From assembly GCA_016699775.1 (NCBI GenBank), contig CP065010.1, positions 186,001 to 250,000 on the forward strand: a stretch of 64,000 bases of DNA, read 5' to 3'. The first letter of the stretch is position 1. The number at the start of each line of letters is the position of its first letter. Shown here one piece after another: positions 1-10,072 of this stretch. Below the pieces are notes generated by a model, which was not told the DNA's origin, ran no database searches, and was given only the letters and a program-made list of their open reading frames with translations. The position numbers and the translations under genes are program-made. Origin of the DNA: Candidatus Falkowbacteria bacterium. GTDB lineage: Bacteria; Patescibacteriota; Patescibacteriia; Patescibacteriales; Patescibacteriaceae.

Positions 1-2
1 CT

Positions 3-911
3 AAAGTTGCTTCAATTTTAACCAAACTTGAAGCCGCTGGGGCTATGGATTTCACCACAGTTGTGTTAGCCGGTGCTTCTGCTCCTGCTCCGTTGTTATA
101 TTTTGCTCCGTATGCCGGTTGTGCTATGGCTGAATATTTTTTGGATAAAGGAAAAGATGTTTTGGTTGTCTATGATGATCTATCAAAACACGCTGTTGCC
201 TATCGTGAAATTGCTTTGATTCTGCGACGTCCGCCTGGTCGTGAAGCCTATCCAGGAGATGTATTCTATCTTCACTCTCGTTTACTTGAACGTGCTTGTA
301 AATTAAATAAAGAACATGGTGGTGGATCAATTACAGCTCTGCCAATTATTGAAACCCAAGCTGGTGATAACAGTGCTTATATTCCAACTAACGTAATTTC
401 AATTACCGACGGACAAATTTATCTTGAACCAGATTTATTCTATCAAGGAAATCGTCCGGCTATCAACGCTGGTTTGTCTGTTTCTCGTGTTGGTTCAGCC
501 GCGCAGATTAAGGCAATGAAAAAAGTTGCTGGAAAGATTCGTCTTGAAGCTGCTCAATATCGTGAGCTAGCAGCCTTTGCTCAATTTGGATCTGATCTTG
601 ATGAAGAAACCAAACAAAAGTTGGAACGTGGTCGACGTCTGTATGAAGTCTTTAAGCAAGGGCAGTATGCACCGCTTTCAGTTTCTGAACAGGTAGCAGT
701 TTTCTGGGCTTTGATTAATGGACACCTTGATGCAGTACCGGTTGAAAAAATAATTCAGTTTGAAACCGGTTTTCGTCACCATTTAACTGTATCTCATGCT
801 CAATTATTAACAACAATTGAAACTGACGGAGAGTTAACTGATAGTATTGTTGAAGGGTTAACACAAGCGGTGACAGATTACAAAGCAACAGTGGATTATT
901 TAGTAGAGTAA
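3..911 (+). CDS. atpA: ATP synthase F1 subunit alpha (C-terminal part, cut by window edge)
   Basis: Regulatory/catalytic-interface alpha subunit of the F1 head of ATP synthase, on the cytoplasmic face of the membrane. The reading frame is open at the window's first bases, so the N-terminus and Walker A lie outside. Visible are the Walker-B-like strand DVLVVYDDL, the motif [20 protein letters not shown] typical of the alpha/beta nucleotide-binding domain, and the helical C-terminal domain. It ends with TAG-AGT-A then TAA and is followed by atpG, atpD and atpC in canonical order. A 95-base AT-rich inverted-repeat spacer separates it from atpG. Identification is secure; only completeness is limited by the window. 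Confidence 0.96.
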   Translation, partial: KVASILTKLEAAGAMDFTTVVLAGASAPAPLLYFAPYAGCAMAEYFLDKGKDVLVVYDDLSKHAVAYREIALILRRPPGREAYPGDVFYLHSRLLERACKLNKEHGGGSITALPIIETQAGDNSAYIPTNVISITDGQIYLEPDLFYQGNRPAINAGLSVSRVGSAAQIKAMKKVAGKIRLEAAQYRELAAFAQFGSDLDEETKQKLERGRRLYEVFKQGQYAPLSVSEQVAVFWALINGHLDAVPVEKIIQFETGFRHHLTVSHAQLLTTIETDGELTDSIVEGLTQAVTDYKATVDYLVE

Positions 912-1003
912 AAAGTTATAAAGTGCAAAGTTCATAAAGTAAAATATAAATTAATTTATCAATTTACTTTATAACATTAAAAACTTTACACTTTTAACTA
1001 GTT
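912..1003. repeat. AT-rich inverted-repeat spacer between atpA and atpG
   Basis: The spacer folds on itself: ATAAAGTAAA is matched by TTTACTTTAT, and the outer AAGTGCAAAGTT by AACTTTACACTT with one mismatch. It carries the same TTATAA-type units seen in other intergenic regions of this window. It could form an mRNA hairpin inside the atp operon that affects the alpha to gamma stoichiometry, but there is no U-tract right after the stem, so a terminator is unlikely. Confidence 0.6.
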
Positions 1004-1006
1004 TAT

Positions 1007-1945
1007 ATGGCCAAGACCAAAGACATACAACGAAGAATTAAATCAATTTCTAGCACCAAGCGTATTACTCGTGCTATGGAAATGGTAGAAGCTTCAAAAA
1101 TGCGTAAAGCTGTTGAGACAGTGCTTGCTTCTCGCACCTACGCTAACTTAAGTTGGGAAACCTTGATGAATTTAGCAGCCTCTAGTGAAAAAAGTTTGGC
1201 TCATCCTTTACTTGAAGTTCGCTCTGAAATTAAACGCCAAGTACTAATTTTAATTACAGCAAATCGTGGTTTATGTGGTGGATTTAATTCAGCCATTATT
1301 TCTGAAGCTCGTAAAATTACCAAAGGCTTTGAAGAAGCAACTGACATTATTTTGTTAGGTAAAAAAGGTGAAAGTATTTCTGGATCTTTGCACGTTGAAG
1401 CACAGTTTATTAAAGAAGAAACCGGTATTAATCTGGGCTCAATTGCCCCCATCGCTACTTTAGTAATTGATGGATTTCGTTCAGGTAAGTTTGATAAAGT
1501 ATTAGTTGCTTATACTGATTATATTAATGCGGTTAAACAAGTCCCTCGTGTTAAGCAGATTTTACCATTAGTTACTGAGCCTTCTGATGGGACTTTGGGA
1601 GTTTTATCAAACGAGGATCGAGCTGGTTTGACGCATGATTATGTTGTTGAAAAATCCAAGCAACATTTAGGATCCGGTGGCTTTACTCATGAATATACTT
1701 TTGAGCCAGCGCCGGCAACTGTTCTTGATGAAATTATTCCCCGATTAGTGTCTGTTCAGATTTATCAAGCCTTGCTTGAATCTAATGCTTCCGAACACAG
1801 CGCTCGTATGGCCGCTATGCACCAAGCAACTAAGGCAGCCTCTGATTTAGTAGGTGAATTAACTTTATTTTATAACAAGGCCAGACAGGCCGCTATTACT
1901 GCTGAAATCGCCGAAATTACCGCAGGCGTGGCAGCACTTGAATAA
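1007..1945 (+). CDS. atpG: ATP synthase F1 subunit gamma
   Basis: Central rotor shaft of F1, coupling proton flow through Fo to catalysis in the beta subunits. The N-terminal helix begins MAKTKDIQRRIKSISSTKRI, the family signature, followed by TRAMEMVEASKM. The C-terminal helix (ASEHSARMAAMHQATKAASD, then a helix rich in Ala and Ile) is also typical. At 312 residues it is slightly longer than the usual 285-300. It lies 9 bases before atpD in the same operon. The start has no Shine-Dalgarno motif, only an AT-rich stretch, like most genes here. Confidence 0.97.
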   Translation: MAKTKDIQRRIKSISSTKRITRAMEMVEASKMRKAVETVLASRTYANLSWETLMNLAASSEKSLAHPLLEVRSEIKRQVLILITANRGLCGGFNSAIISEARKITKGFEEATDIILLGKKGESISGSLHVEAQFIKEETGINLGSIAPIATLVIDGFRSGKFDKVLVAYTDYINAVKQVPRVKQILPLVTEPSDGTLGVLSNEDRAGLTHDYVVEKSKQHLGSGGFTHEYTFEPAPATVLDEIIPRLVSVQIYQALLESNASEHSARMAAMHQATKAASDLVGELTLFYNKARQAAITAEIAEITAGVAALE

Positions 1946-3331
<1,386 letters not shown>

Positions 3332-3336
3332 TTGAT

Positions 3337-3780
3337 ATGGTTGAAAACTCATCACAATTTAGATTTGAAATTGCCTCACCTGAGCGTGTTGTTATGAAAG
3401 AAGAGGTGAAGCAAGTTACTGTGCCAACAGTGATGGGGGAGGTTACGATTTTGCCTTCACATATTCCTTTGGTCGCTTTGTTAAAACCAGGGGTTATTGA
3501 AGTCTTAACAACCGATGGTCGCAAAGAGATTATGTCTGTCTCTGGTGGTTTGCTTGAAGTTATGGCTGGTAAAGTTGTAATTTTAGCAGATACTGCTGAA
3601 CGAGCGGCTGAGCTTGATGAACAACGGATTATGGAAGCCAAGGCTCGTGCTGAGGCCTTGAAAGAACAAGCTCACAATCAAGATGATGTTGCCTTTGCTC
3701 GTTTGAGTGCCTTGATTGAGAAAGAAGTGGCTCGAGGCCACGCGGTCAGAAAATGGAAGAGATTAAATATTCAAAAATAA
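3337..3780 (+). CDS. atpC: ATP synthase F1 subunit epsilon
   Basis: Inhibitory/coupling subunit that joins gamma to the c-ring. The first ~85 residues form the beta-sandwich domain, including PTVMGEVTILPSHIPLVALL and the segment rich in Val and Ile around LEVMAGKVVILADTAERA. The remainder is the two-helix hairpin with alternating charges. At 147 residues it has a slightly longer basic tail than usual. The gene starts 5 bases after the atpD stop and is the last recognisable atp gene; translation coupling is likely. Confidence 0.95.
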   Translation: MVENSSQFRFEIASPERVVMKEEVKQVTVPTVMGEVTILPSHIPLVALLKPGVIEVLTTDGRKEIMSVSGGLLEVMAGKVVILADTAERAAELDEQRIMEAKARAEALKEQAHNQDDVAFARLSALIEKEVARGHAVRKWKRLNIQK

Positions 3781-3809
3781 CTGCTCATTAAAAAAACTAA
3801 AAAAAGACT

Positions 3810-4904
3810 ATGGAGTTTATCAGTTTTGCTCAGAAGAATACTGAAGAAAAAATACAAGCAATTATTGATCGTAATGATCAATATTCTAATATTTTTAAAT
3901 CTCAAACTCTTGAGAGGAGAAAATATCAAAAGGAACATCCAACTGCGATTTGTGCTTTTAAATGTATGGACGGTAGAGTTCATATTCCTGTATTAACAAA
4001 ATCCCCCTTGGGAATAATTAAGCCATTTCGCAGACTAGGTGGAGCCTTTGATTTAGGTTGGCCCCACTTGTCTGAGAAATTTAAGAATTGGGTAAACTAT
4101 TACAAGTCTTCAAACAAAAAATGTTTAGTTTTGGATACTTATCATTTTTCTAAATCAAATCCTCACCGAGGATGTGCTGGTTTTAATTATGATACCGAAG
4201 CAGCGATAGCATATACAAAAAAATTCAAGAAACAAGTAGAAAGAGTTTTTCAATCTACTGATAATTCTGTTTTTCCAATTATTGTTGGCTTAGAAACAGA
4301 TAGTGACAGTCTTGTTCTTCATAGTGAACAACGGGAACCTGTAACTGTAAATGAAATGCTAGATTTAAGTGAAGAGCAGATTTTTGAACAATTGCTAAAT
4401 CTATATCCACATTTACCAGAACAAGTTCTTTATGATCTGTTTCCGTTAATTATTGGAAACCTTGAACACGTCAAAGATATTCAGAAGCAAGGAAGAGAAA
4501 TTATTGACGTTGAACATAAAGAATGGATTATTGGTTTTGGAACTGGGTTTGATTGGTTGCACTCACCAAATACTGCATTGATTGTTGGTCCTTGGAGTCC
4601 TCGATTGGATAATGATTTGGAAAAAGCTTTTTCTATTATTCGAGGTAATATGCAATCTGGTAGAATCGCTGATGATGGTTTTGTAGTTATTGTTTCAGCG
4701 GAGTGGTCTGAATATCCTGAAAATCTTCTTATGGAAGAAAAAGTTAACTTTTTTATGAATTTTGCTAAGGAGATTCTAGCTCAAGATCAGTTCAAAGATA
4801 TTAGCGATAAAGCTAAGTGGTTACCAGTGATTGTTGATCCTGATAAAAAATTCAGGATTATTTCAGAAGAACTTAAAACTATCCCTTATGTAAAGCGTTA
4901 TTAA
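3810..4904 (+). CDS. Beta-carbonic-anhydrase-like protein (CsoSCA-like zinc site)
   Basis: 364-residue protein not assignable to a routine family by eye. The sequence shows a beta-class carbonic anhydrase zinc and dyad pattern: C52-x-D54-x-R56 in AFKCMDGRVHIP and H119-x2-C122 in NPHRGCAGF. In beta-CAs these supply Cys, Asp-Arg and His/Cys ligands for reversible CO2 hydration. It is longer than a usual beta-CA (about 200-220), with an extra C-terminal half (residues ~170-364) of unknown role; the carboxysome shell type CsoSCA is a longer divergent relative. No signal peptide, so cytoplasmic. It follows atpC by 29 bases and ends before a clear terminator, so it may be co-transcribed with the ATP synthase. 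Function is inferred from motif geometry only. Confidence 0.6.
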   Translation: MEFISFAQKNTEEKIQAIIDRNDQYSNIFKSQTLERRKYQKEHPTAICAFKCMDGRVHIPVLTKSPLGIIKPFRRLGGAFDLGWPHLSEKFKNWVNYYKSSNKKCLVLDTYHFSKSNPHRGCAGFNYDTEAAIAYTKKFKKQVERVFQSTDNSVFPIIVGLETDSDSLVLHSEQREPVTVNEMLDLSEEQIFEQLLNLYPHLPEQVLYDLFPLIIGNLEHVKDIQKQGREIIDVEHKEWIIGFGTGFDWLHSPNTALIVGPWSPRLDNDLEKAFSIIRGNMQSGRIADDGFVVIVSAEWSEYPENLLMEEKVNFFMNFAKEILAQDQFKDISDKAKWLPVIVDPDKKFRIISEELKTIPYVKRY

Positions 4905-4922
4905 TTTATTGGTTTTCTTATT

Positions 4923-4950
4923 GCCCGTTCAATTTTGAGCGGGTTTTTTT
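4923..4950 (+). terminator. Rho-independent terminator after the atp operon and CA-like gene
   Basis: The stem GCCCGTTCA/TGAGCGGG-type hairpin with an ATTT loop is followed directly by a run of seven T residues. It lies 19 bases after the stop of the carbonic-anhydrase-like gene and closes the plus-strand unit. Confidence 0.85.
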
Positions 4951-5000
4951 ATTTTTCTTCTGTGTCTTTTTAAGTCCTACTTTTAGCTTTTAATTTTTTT

Positions 5001-5009
5001 TGCTATACT
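5001..5009 (+). promoter_or_regulatory. Extended -10 promoter for the LysW-like gene
   Basis: TGCTATACT is an extended -10 (TG, one base, TATACT) 37 bases before the small gene's ATG; no good -35 is visible. The identical nine bases precede polA, which supports their being promoter elements in this genome. Confidence 0.6.
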
Positions 5010-5046
5010 TACAATAGTGCTTTCTATCTATATTTTGTCTTGAGTT

Positions 5047-5199
5047 ATGACCACTGCTCAGTGTCCGTTATGCCACAGCGACGTTATTATTGAAGATGAC
5101 GTTTATGAAAATGACCTCGTAACTTGTGTTAACTGTGGAAATGATTTGGAAATTATCTCATTAACACCTTTAGAGTTGAGAGCGATTGAGGAGGAATAA
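5047..5199 (+). CDS. LysW-like amino-group carrier protein (zinc-ribbon miniprotein)
   Basis: A 50-residue acidic protein. It has CPLC at residues 6-9 and CVNCGNDLEI from residue 27, giving a four-cysteine zinc ribbon, and ends in EEE. In LysW/ArgW-type proteins the C-terminal glutamate is the attachment point for the amino group of glutamate or alpha-aminoadipate during lysine/arginine synthesis, and the acidic globular face guides partner enzymes. No LysX, LysZ, LysY, LysJ or LysK homolog is in this window, so it may be an orphan carrier or a plain zinc ribbon. It has its own promoter and terminator. The final Glu is retained, which favours the carrier reading, but the canonical EDWGE ending is not. 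Confidence 0.65.
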   Translation: MTTAQCPLCHSDVIIEDDVYENDLVTCVNCGNDLEIISLTPLELRAIEEE

Positions 5200-5221
5200 A
5201 GCTTACATTTTTATATAAAAT

Positions 5222-5250
5222 AAAAACCCGCGTTGGGTTTATTTTTTTTG
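5222..5250 (+). terminator. Terminator after the LysW-like gene
   Basis: AAAACCC and GGGTTT form a short stem around GCGTT, followed by TATTTTTTTT. It may work in both directions, because murD converges from the other side. Confidence 0.7.
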
Positions 5251-5277
5251 GCTAATATTAAATATTTTTTAGTTTTC

Positions 5278-6591
5278 TTATGCAATTACAGATTTATTAA
5301 ATTGTTCCCCTCTGTCTTTATAGTTCTTAAATAGGCCAAAACTGGCACAGGCAGGGGACATAAGAATAACATCACCAGGAGTAGCCTGCTTTCGAGCTTG
5401 AGTTATAGCCTCATTCATACTCCCAGCTATCTTTATATTACTAGGATTATATTTTGTTTTGTTTAAAGCAGTCACTAGTTTTTTCAATGCTGTGCCTTTA
5501 AACAAAATAACTGCTTTAGTTTTTTGTTTAATGATTCTCGCGAGTTGATTAAAGTCAGAACCTTTATCAGCCCCTCCAGCAATGAGGATAATCGGACTTT
5601 GAAAAGCTTTAAGAGCTGTGATGGTTGCTGATGGCGTAGTGGCAAAACTGTCATTATAGTAGGCTACTCTATTTTTTTCAGTAATTTTTTCTAGTCGATA
5701 TGGTAAACCTTTGAAATCTTTAACTGCTTGGTTAATAATTTTTTCAGAAATTTTTATAGCTTTAGCCACTGCAACGGCTGAAGCAATATTTTCTTTGTTA
5801 TGATCTCCGGGTAGTTTTGATGGTAAAGTTGATGTAGTAAAAAATATTTTTTTTGCTTTTATATTATTTTTAATTTTATTTTGTAATTTTTTGTTTATGA
5901 TAGCAATATCATTCTTTCCTTGAAAGCGAAGGAGGTTTAGTTTTGACTGCCAGTAATGATGTAAAGAAGGATGATAGTTTGGATTATTTTTGTCTGCAGG
6001 AGCAAGGTGTTCAGGTGAGAAATTTGTTAGCACAGAAATATGAGTACTTGAAGTTGTATCTTCAAGTTGAAAACTGGAAAGTTCTAAAATAACCCAATCA
6101 GATTTTTTTATTTTATGAATAAAACTAAAAGGCGCGACGCCAATATTTCCAGCAAGCCAAACTCGCTTACCTGCTTTTTTTATAATAGCCTCAACTAAAT
6201 TTGAAGTTGTGCCTTTGCCTTTAGTGCCAGTTACGCCAATAATATTTTTTGTTGGACAAAGATCTAAAAACAATTGCATAGCTGAGGTAATTTTTGTTCC
6301 AGCTTGTTTTAATTGTTTTCGGAGAAGAGGAGAAAAAAATGCTCCTGGAGATTTCAGAACTAAGCTATAGTTTTTTAACTGATTAAAATTGGGCTTACTA
6401 ATTATCCAGTTAATATGTTTCCATTTTTTCAAAGCGGGGTAGTGTTTTTCCATTTCCTGACGACTTTGAAAAGCAAAAATTGTGATTGGAAATGTATAGC
6501 CTTTTGAATAGAGAAAATTAAGTAAGGCAAAATTTTCTGAACCCAGTCCAACCACTACAATTTTTTCTTTAGCTAGTTCAGTAATTTTCAT
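5278..6591 (-). CDS. murD: UDP-N-acetylmuramoyl-L-alanine--D-glutamate ligase
   Basis: Cytoplasmic Mur ligase that adds D-glutamate to UDP-MurNAc-L-Ala in peptidoglycan precursor synthesis, using ATP. The N-terminal Rossmann-like domain (VVVGLGSENFA) is followed by the ATP loop GTKGKGTT at residues 122-129, where most MurDs have GTNGKTT. The central region has LELSSFQLED and LTNFSPEHL, then the C-terminal domain with YNDSFATTPSATI and AGGADKGSDF, both family hallmarks. The length of 437 is normal. Its ATG overlaps the polA stop as ATGA, so the two are translationally coupled. Confidence 0.93.
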   Translation of the reverse strand: MKITELAKEKIVVVGLGSENFALLNFLYSKGYTFPITIFAFQSRQEMEKHYPALKKWKHINWIISKPNFNQLKNYSLVLKSPGAFFSPLLRKQLKQAGTKITSAMQLFLDLCPTKNIIGVTGTKGKGTTSNLVEAIIKKAGKRVWLAGNIGVAPFSFIHKIKKSDWVILELSSFQLEDTTSSTHISVLTNFSPEHLAPADKNNPNYHPSLHHYWQSKLNLLRFQGKNDIAIINKKLQNKIKNNIKAKKIFFTTSTLPSKLPGDHNKENIASAVAVAKAIKISEKIINQAVKDFKGLPYRLEKITEKNRVAYYNDSFATTPSATITALKAFQSPIILIAGGADKGSDFNQLARIIKQKTKAVILFKGTALKKLVTALNKTKYNPSNIKIAGSMNEAITQARKQATPGDVILMSPACASFGLFKNYKDRGEQFNKSVIA

Positions 6592-9398
6592 ACCGGTTTC
6601 ATATCAACCCAATTTTCACCATGTTTGGCATCAACCGTAATTGGGACTGAAAGTTTAATGACATTTTCCATTATCTTTTTTATTTTTGGTACTATTTCTT
6701 TAATAATTTTTGGGTCAGCTTCAAAGACTAATTCGTCGTGTACCTGCAAGAGAAGTGATAATTTTTCTTTATATTCAGCGTCAATAAATTTCTTTATTTC
6801 TATCATGGCAAGCTTAATTAAATCAGCGGCCGTCCCTTGAATTGGGGCATTAATCGCCATTCGTTCAGCAGATTTCCTAATCATCATATTAGAAGCATTG
6901 ATTTCTTCTAAGTATCGTTTTCGGCCAAAGAGAGTTTCTACGTATCCATTTTTACGCGCCTTGGTTAAAGTTGTATCAATATATTGTTTTACCCTTCCAT
7001 ATGCTGCAAAATAATCTTCAATAAAAGCTTGTGCCTCACTATAAGAAATGTCAGCAGTTTGGGCTAAGCCATGTGGTCCTTGGCCATATAAAATTCCAAA
7101 GTTAATCGCTTTGGCATGGCGGCGCATATCTGGTGTAACTTTTGCAATTGGAATATTAGCAATAGTTGCAGCAGTAGCGGCATGAATATCTTCTTTGTTT
7201 TTAAATGCTTTAATTAATCCAGGATCTTTTGAAAGATGAGCGGCTAAACGTAGTTCAATTTGTGAATAATCAAAGCTAATTAATTCACATCCTTTTTTCG
7301 CAATAAAAGCGGCACGTATCTTTCTTCCAAGTTCTGTACGAATTGGAATATTTTGTAAGTTTGGATCTATGGAAGATAGACGACCAGTGGCGGCAATGGT
7401 TTGATTAAAAGAAGTATGGATTCGTCCTGTGACTGGATTAATTAATTCTGGGAGAGTTCTGACATAGGTTGAAGCTAGTTTTGTAACTTCACGATATTCA
7501 ATAATTAAATCAATAATTTTATGCTTACCTTTTAGTTTTACTAATTCATCAGCACCAGTTGAAATTCCAGTTTTAGTTTTTGATAATCCCGCTGAAGAAA
7601 TTTCTAAATCTGTGAAGAGAATTTCTTGTAATTGTTTTGGTGAAGAAATATTAAATTCTTTACCGCATATTTTCCACGCCTCTTTTTGAATAGAAGCTAT
7701 TTTTTGATCTAACTCTTTTTCTAATTTTTTTAAATAGGTAGTATTGAGGCAAATTCCGGAAAACTCCATATCAATCAAACAATCAATCAAAGGAATTTCA
7801 ATAGTGTCTAATAATTTTTTTAAATTATTTTTTACTAACTCTTTTTCCAAAACTTCCCACAGTCGCAACGTAATGTCGGCATCTTCAGAGGCATAATTGC
7901 CAAGCTTTTCAACTGGTACAGCAGAGTAGGAAAGTTTGCCTTTACCTGTGCCTAGTAAATCATCACCAGATATTTTTTCAAAGTTAAGCCAACGTAAAGC
8001 AAGATTATCAAGACTATACTGACGATTGCCTGGGTTAAGGATATAAGCCGCAATCATTGTATCAAAATCAAGACCAGCCACAGTAATTCCAAATTGTTTT
8101 AAAATTTTTATATCAAACTTGGCATTATGACCAATTTTTTTTATTTCTGGTTTTTCTAGAATTGGCTTTAGTTTTAATAGCCAGGGATGTAATTTTGAAG
8201 TTGTATCTTTATTTTGCCAATTAAATAAATCACCTCCGCCCTTGCGAGCATTAAGTGATAGTTGTTTTACTGATAGAAAATAGGCTTCGCCTTGCTTCCA
8301 ACTAAAACTTAATCCCAAGAGATCTGATGTAAAGGCATCAAGGTCGCTTGTTTCTGTATCAAAAGCAAAACGCTTTTGTTTCGTTAGTTTTTTTAAGAAA
8401 GTTTCAAAGGCTTTGTCAGTGGTAATTACTTCATAGGTAAAATCAGAAGTGTTGCGAGTAAATTTATCTTCTGCTCGGGCAGTAGCAAGCAAGGCTGCTG
8501 CTTTTTTATCAGCCACTCCGGTTTGGATTAAACGGGGGAGTAATGATTTAAATTCTAGCTCATTAAAAAGTTTTGTAGCTTTTTCTCGATCAAAACCTCC
8601 AAAGTGTAATGTTTGTGGATCAAAGGGAAAATCAACATCACGGTGAATAGTCGCAAGATCATGACTCATTAAGGCGTCATCTTTATATTCAATTAATAAT
8701 TCACGAATACGGTCTTTAATTTTGACTGAATTAATATTTTTATACAGATTTTTAACTGTTGAAAATTCTTGTAATAATTCCACAGCGGTTTTTTCGCCAA
8801 TTCCTTTTACGCCCGGAATATTATCACTTGGATCACCACGTAAGGCTTTGTATTCAATGATCTGATCTGGGTTTAAGCCATATTTAGCAACTACTTGTTT
8901 GGCGTCATATAAAATACTGTCATTTAAACCGCGACTCATGGTATAAACTTTGGTATAGTCATTTACTAATTGCAGAGTATCCATATCGCCCGTGACAATA
9001 ATATTTTCTGCTTTGCCGTCCATCTTTGTTACAATCGTTCCAATGACATCATCAGCTTCACACCCGGAAATTTGAAAAACAGGAATATCGAGAATTTCTG
9101 CAACTTCACGAGCGCGTGGGATTTGAGCATATAATTCGGGCGCAGCTTTTACACGAGTAGCTTTATATTTATCATAGGTCTCATGCCGAAAGGTTGGGCC
9201 CTTCATATCAAGAGCTAAAGCCACCATCTCAGGCTTGAATTCTTTGATCGCACGAAGCAAAAAAGAGGTAAAGCCATAGACGGCATTTACCACCTCACCT
9301 TTGCTTGTTTTCATTGTTACAGGCAAGGCATGAAAACTTCGATGGATAAGGGCATTTCCATCAAAAATTAGGAGTTTTGGAAGCTTTTTGGCAGGCAT
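6588..9398 (-). CDS. polA: DNA polymerase I
   Basis: Repair and Okazaki-fragment polymerase with 5'-3' exonuclease, 3'-5' proofreading and polymerase domains. The N-terminal FEN domain starts LLIFDGNALIHRSF and has the helix-hairpin segment DPSDNIPGVKGIGEKTA. The proofreading domain keeps FDTETSD (~344), HNAKFD and ASEDADIT, so it looks active, unlike in many Gram-positive and thermophile relatives. Polymerase motifs are DYSQIELR (A, ~711), RRHAKAINFGILYG (B) and QVHDELVFE (C, ~888). The chosen ATG gives 936 residues; an upstream in-frame extension of 15 residues would cross the TGCTATACT promoter. That promoter predicts a leader of only about five bases. Confidence 0.96.
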   Translation of the reverse strand: MPAKKLPKLLIFDGNALIHRSFHALPVTMKTSKGEVVNAVYGFTSFLLRAIKEFKPEMVALALDMKGPTFRHETYDKYKATRVKAAPELYAQIPRAREVAEILDIPVFQISGCEADDVIGTIVTKMDGKAENIIVTGDMDTLQLVNDYTKVYTMSRGLNDSILYDAKQVVAKYGLNPDQIIEYKALRGDPSDNIPGVKGIGEKTAVELLQEFSTVKNLYKNINSVKIKDRIRELLIEYKDDALMSHDLATIHRDVDFPFDPQTLHFGGFDREKATKLFNELEFKSLLPRLIQTGVADKKAAALLATARAEDKFTRNTSDFTYEVITTDKAFETFLKKLTKQKRFAFDTETSDLDAFTSDLLGLSFSWKQGEAYFLSVKQLSLNARKGGGDLFNWQNKDTTSKLHPWLLKLKPILEKPEIKKIGHNAKFDIKILKQFGITVAGLDFDTMIAAYILNPGNRQYSLDNLALRWLNFEKISGDDLLGTGKGKLSYSAVPVEKLGNYASEDADITLRLWEVLEKELVKNNLKKLLDTIEIPLIDCLIDMEFSGICLNTTYLKKLEKELDQKIASIQKEAWKICGKEFNISSPKQLQEILFTDLEISSAGLSKTKTGISTGADELVKLKGKHKIIDLIIEYREVTKLASTYVRTLPELINPVTGRIHTSFNQTIAATGRLSSIDPNLQNIPIRTELGRKIRAAFIAKKGCELISFDYSQIELRLAAHLSKDPGLIKAFKNKEDIHAATAATIANIPIAKVTPDMRRHAKAINFGILYGQGPHGLAQTADISYSEAQAFIEDYFAAYGRVKQYIDTTLTKARKNGYVETLFGRKRYLEEINASNMMIRKSAERMAINAPIQGTAADLIKLAMIEIKKFIDAEYKEKLSLLLQVHDELVFEADPKIIKEIVPKIKKIMENVIKLSVPITVDAKHGENWVDMKPV

Positions 9399-9409
9399 AG
9401 TATTGCTAT

Positions 9410-9418
9410 AGTATAGCA
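9410..9418 (-). promoter_or_regulatory. Extended -10 promoter of polA-murD
   Basis: On the minus strand TGCTATACT lies 11 bases before the polA ATG, so transcripts would be nearly leaderless. It is identical to the element before the LysW-like gene. The -35 region (TTTTAT at a 17-base spacing) is poor. Confidence 0.6.
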
Positions 9419-9443
9419 TGCCCAAGAAGGCCATAAAAGCCAA

Positions 9444-9466
9444 CCAAGGCCTGTTTGAGGCCTTGG
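9444..9466 (-). terminator. Hairpin downstream of the NlpC/P60-like gene
   Basis: A perfect 9-bp stem CCAAGGCCT/AGGCCTTGG with a five-base loop. On the minus strand it is followed by TTGGCTTTTATG, only a weak T-tract, so termination is probable but not certain. Confidence 0.5.
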
Positions 9467-9508
9467 GGATTGGTTACATAATGAGGTATGGCTTTGATAG
9501 AATTGGCA

Positions 9509-9970
9509 CTATTCTAACTTATTATGCCAGAGCATTAATTCTATTTTTCTCTTGTTTTTGAAGGTTAGATGATGCTTAACTGGGTAGCCTTTACTAGCGC
9601 TATTACTGATTGCTTGATTTTGGCCAATATAAAAACCAATATGTTTATGACCGTGATTTTTTGCTGGAGGGGTTTCTTCGGCCCAGACAATAATACAGCC
9701 AAGACGAGGTTTAGAAATTTTTTTCCAGCCGGCTTTTTTTAAAGCAATAACGGTACCAGTAACTGTAGCGTGGATTTCTGGAATGAGTTTATGAATCATT
9801 AATAATGATGAGACAAATATGGCGCAGGCAACTCGCCCGTTCTCTAAAATATCTTTTTTCCGACCATTAACTGTGGCGTAGATATTTTTAAAGGTGCGGT
9901 TTCCAAGACTGTTATTTATTCTGGCTAAATAGGTTTCAAAGAAAAGTAGTTTAATTTTTTGAGAGGGCAT
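9509..9970 (-). CDS. NlpC/P60-like cysteine peptidase (putative cell-wall hydrolase)
   Basis: 153-residue protein with the layout of a papain-like NlpC/P60 or CHAP-type domain: a nucleophile-type Cys in GRVACAIFVSSLL, about 55 residues later PRLGCIIVWAE, then the His in HKHIGFYIG and a polar residue in ISNSAS. Such enzymes cut peptidoglycan stem peptides or cross-bridges. No signal peptide is evident with this start; a longer TTG start would add 24 basic/hydrophobic residues and is possible. It lies 102 bases downstream of the giant surface protein on the same strand and may be transcribed with it. Assignment is by motif spacing only. Confidence 0.6.
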   Translation of the reverse strand: MPSQKIKLLFFETYLARINNSLGNRTFKNIYATVNGRKKDILENGRVACAIFVSSLLMIHKLIPEIHATVTGTVIALKKAGWKKISKPRLGCIIVWAEETPPAKNHGHKHIGFYIGQNQAISNSASKGYPVKHHLTFKNKRKIELMLWHNKLE

Positions 9971-10072
9971 AGTTTTTTGTGATTTAAATATTTTTAGTAG
10001 TAGAGAGGAAGGGGAAAGTAGAGATTTTTTTATTCTAATCAATTTTTGATAAAGGAAAGAAAAAAACCATTC

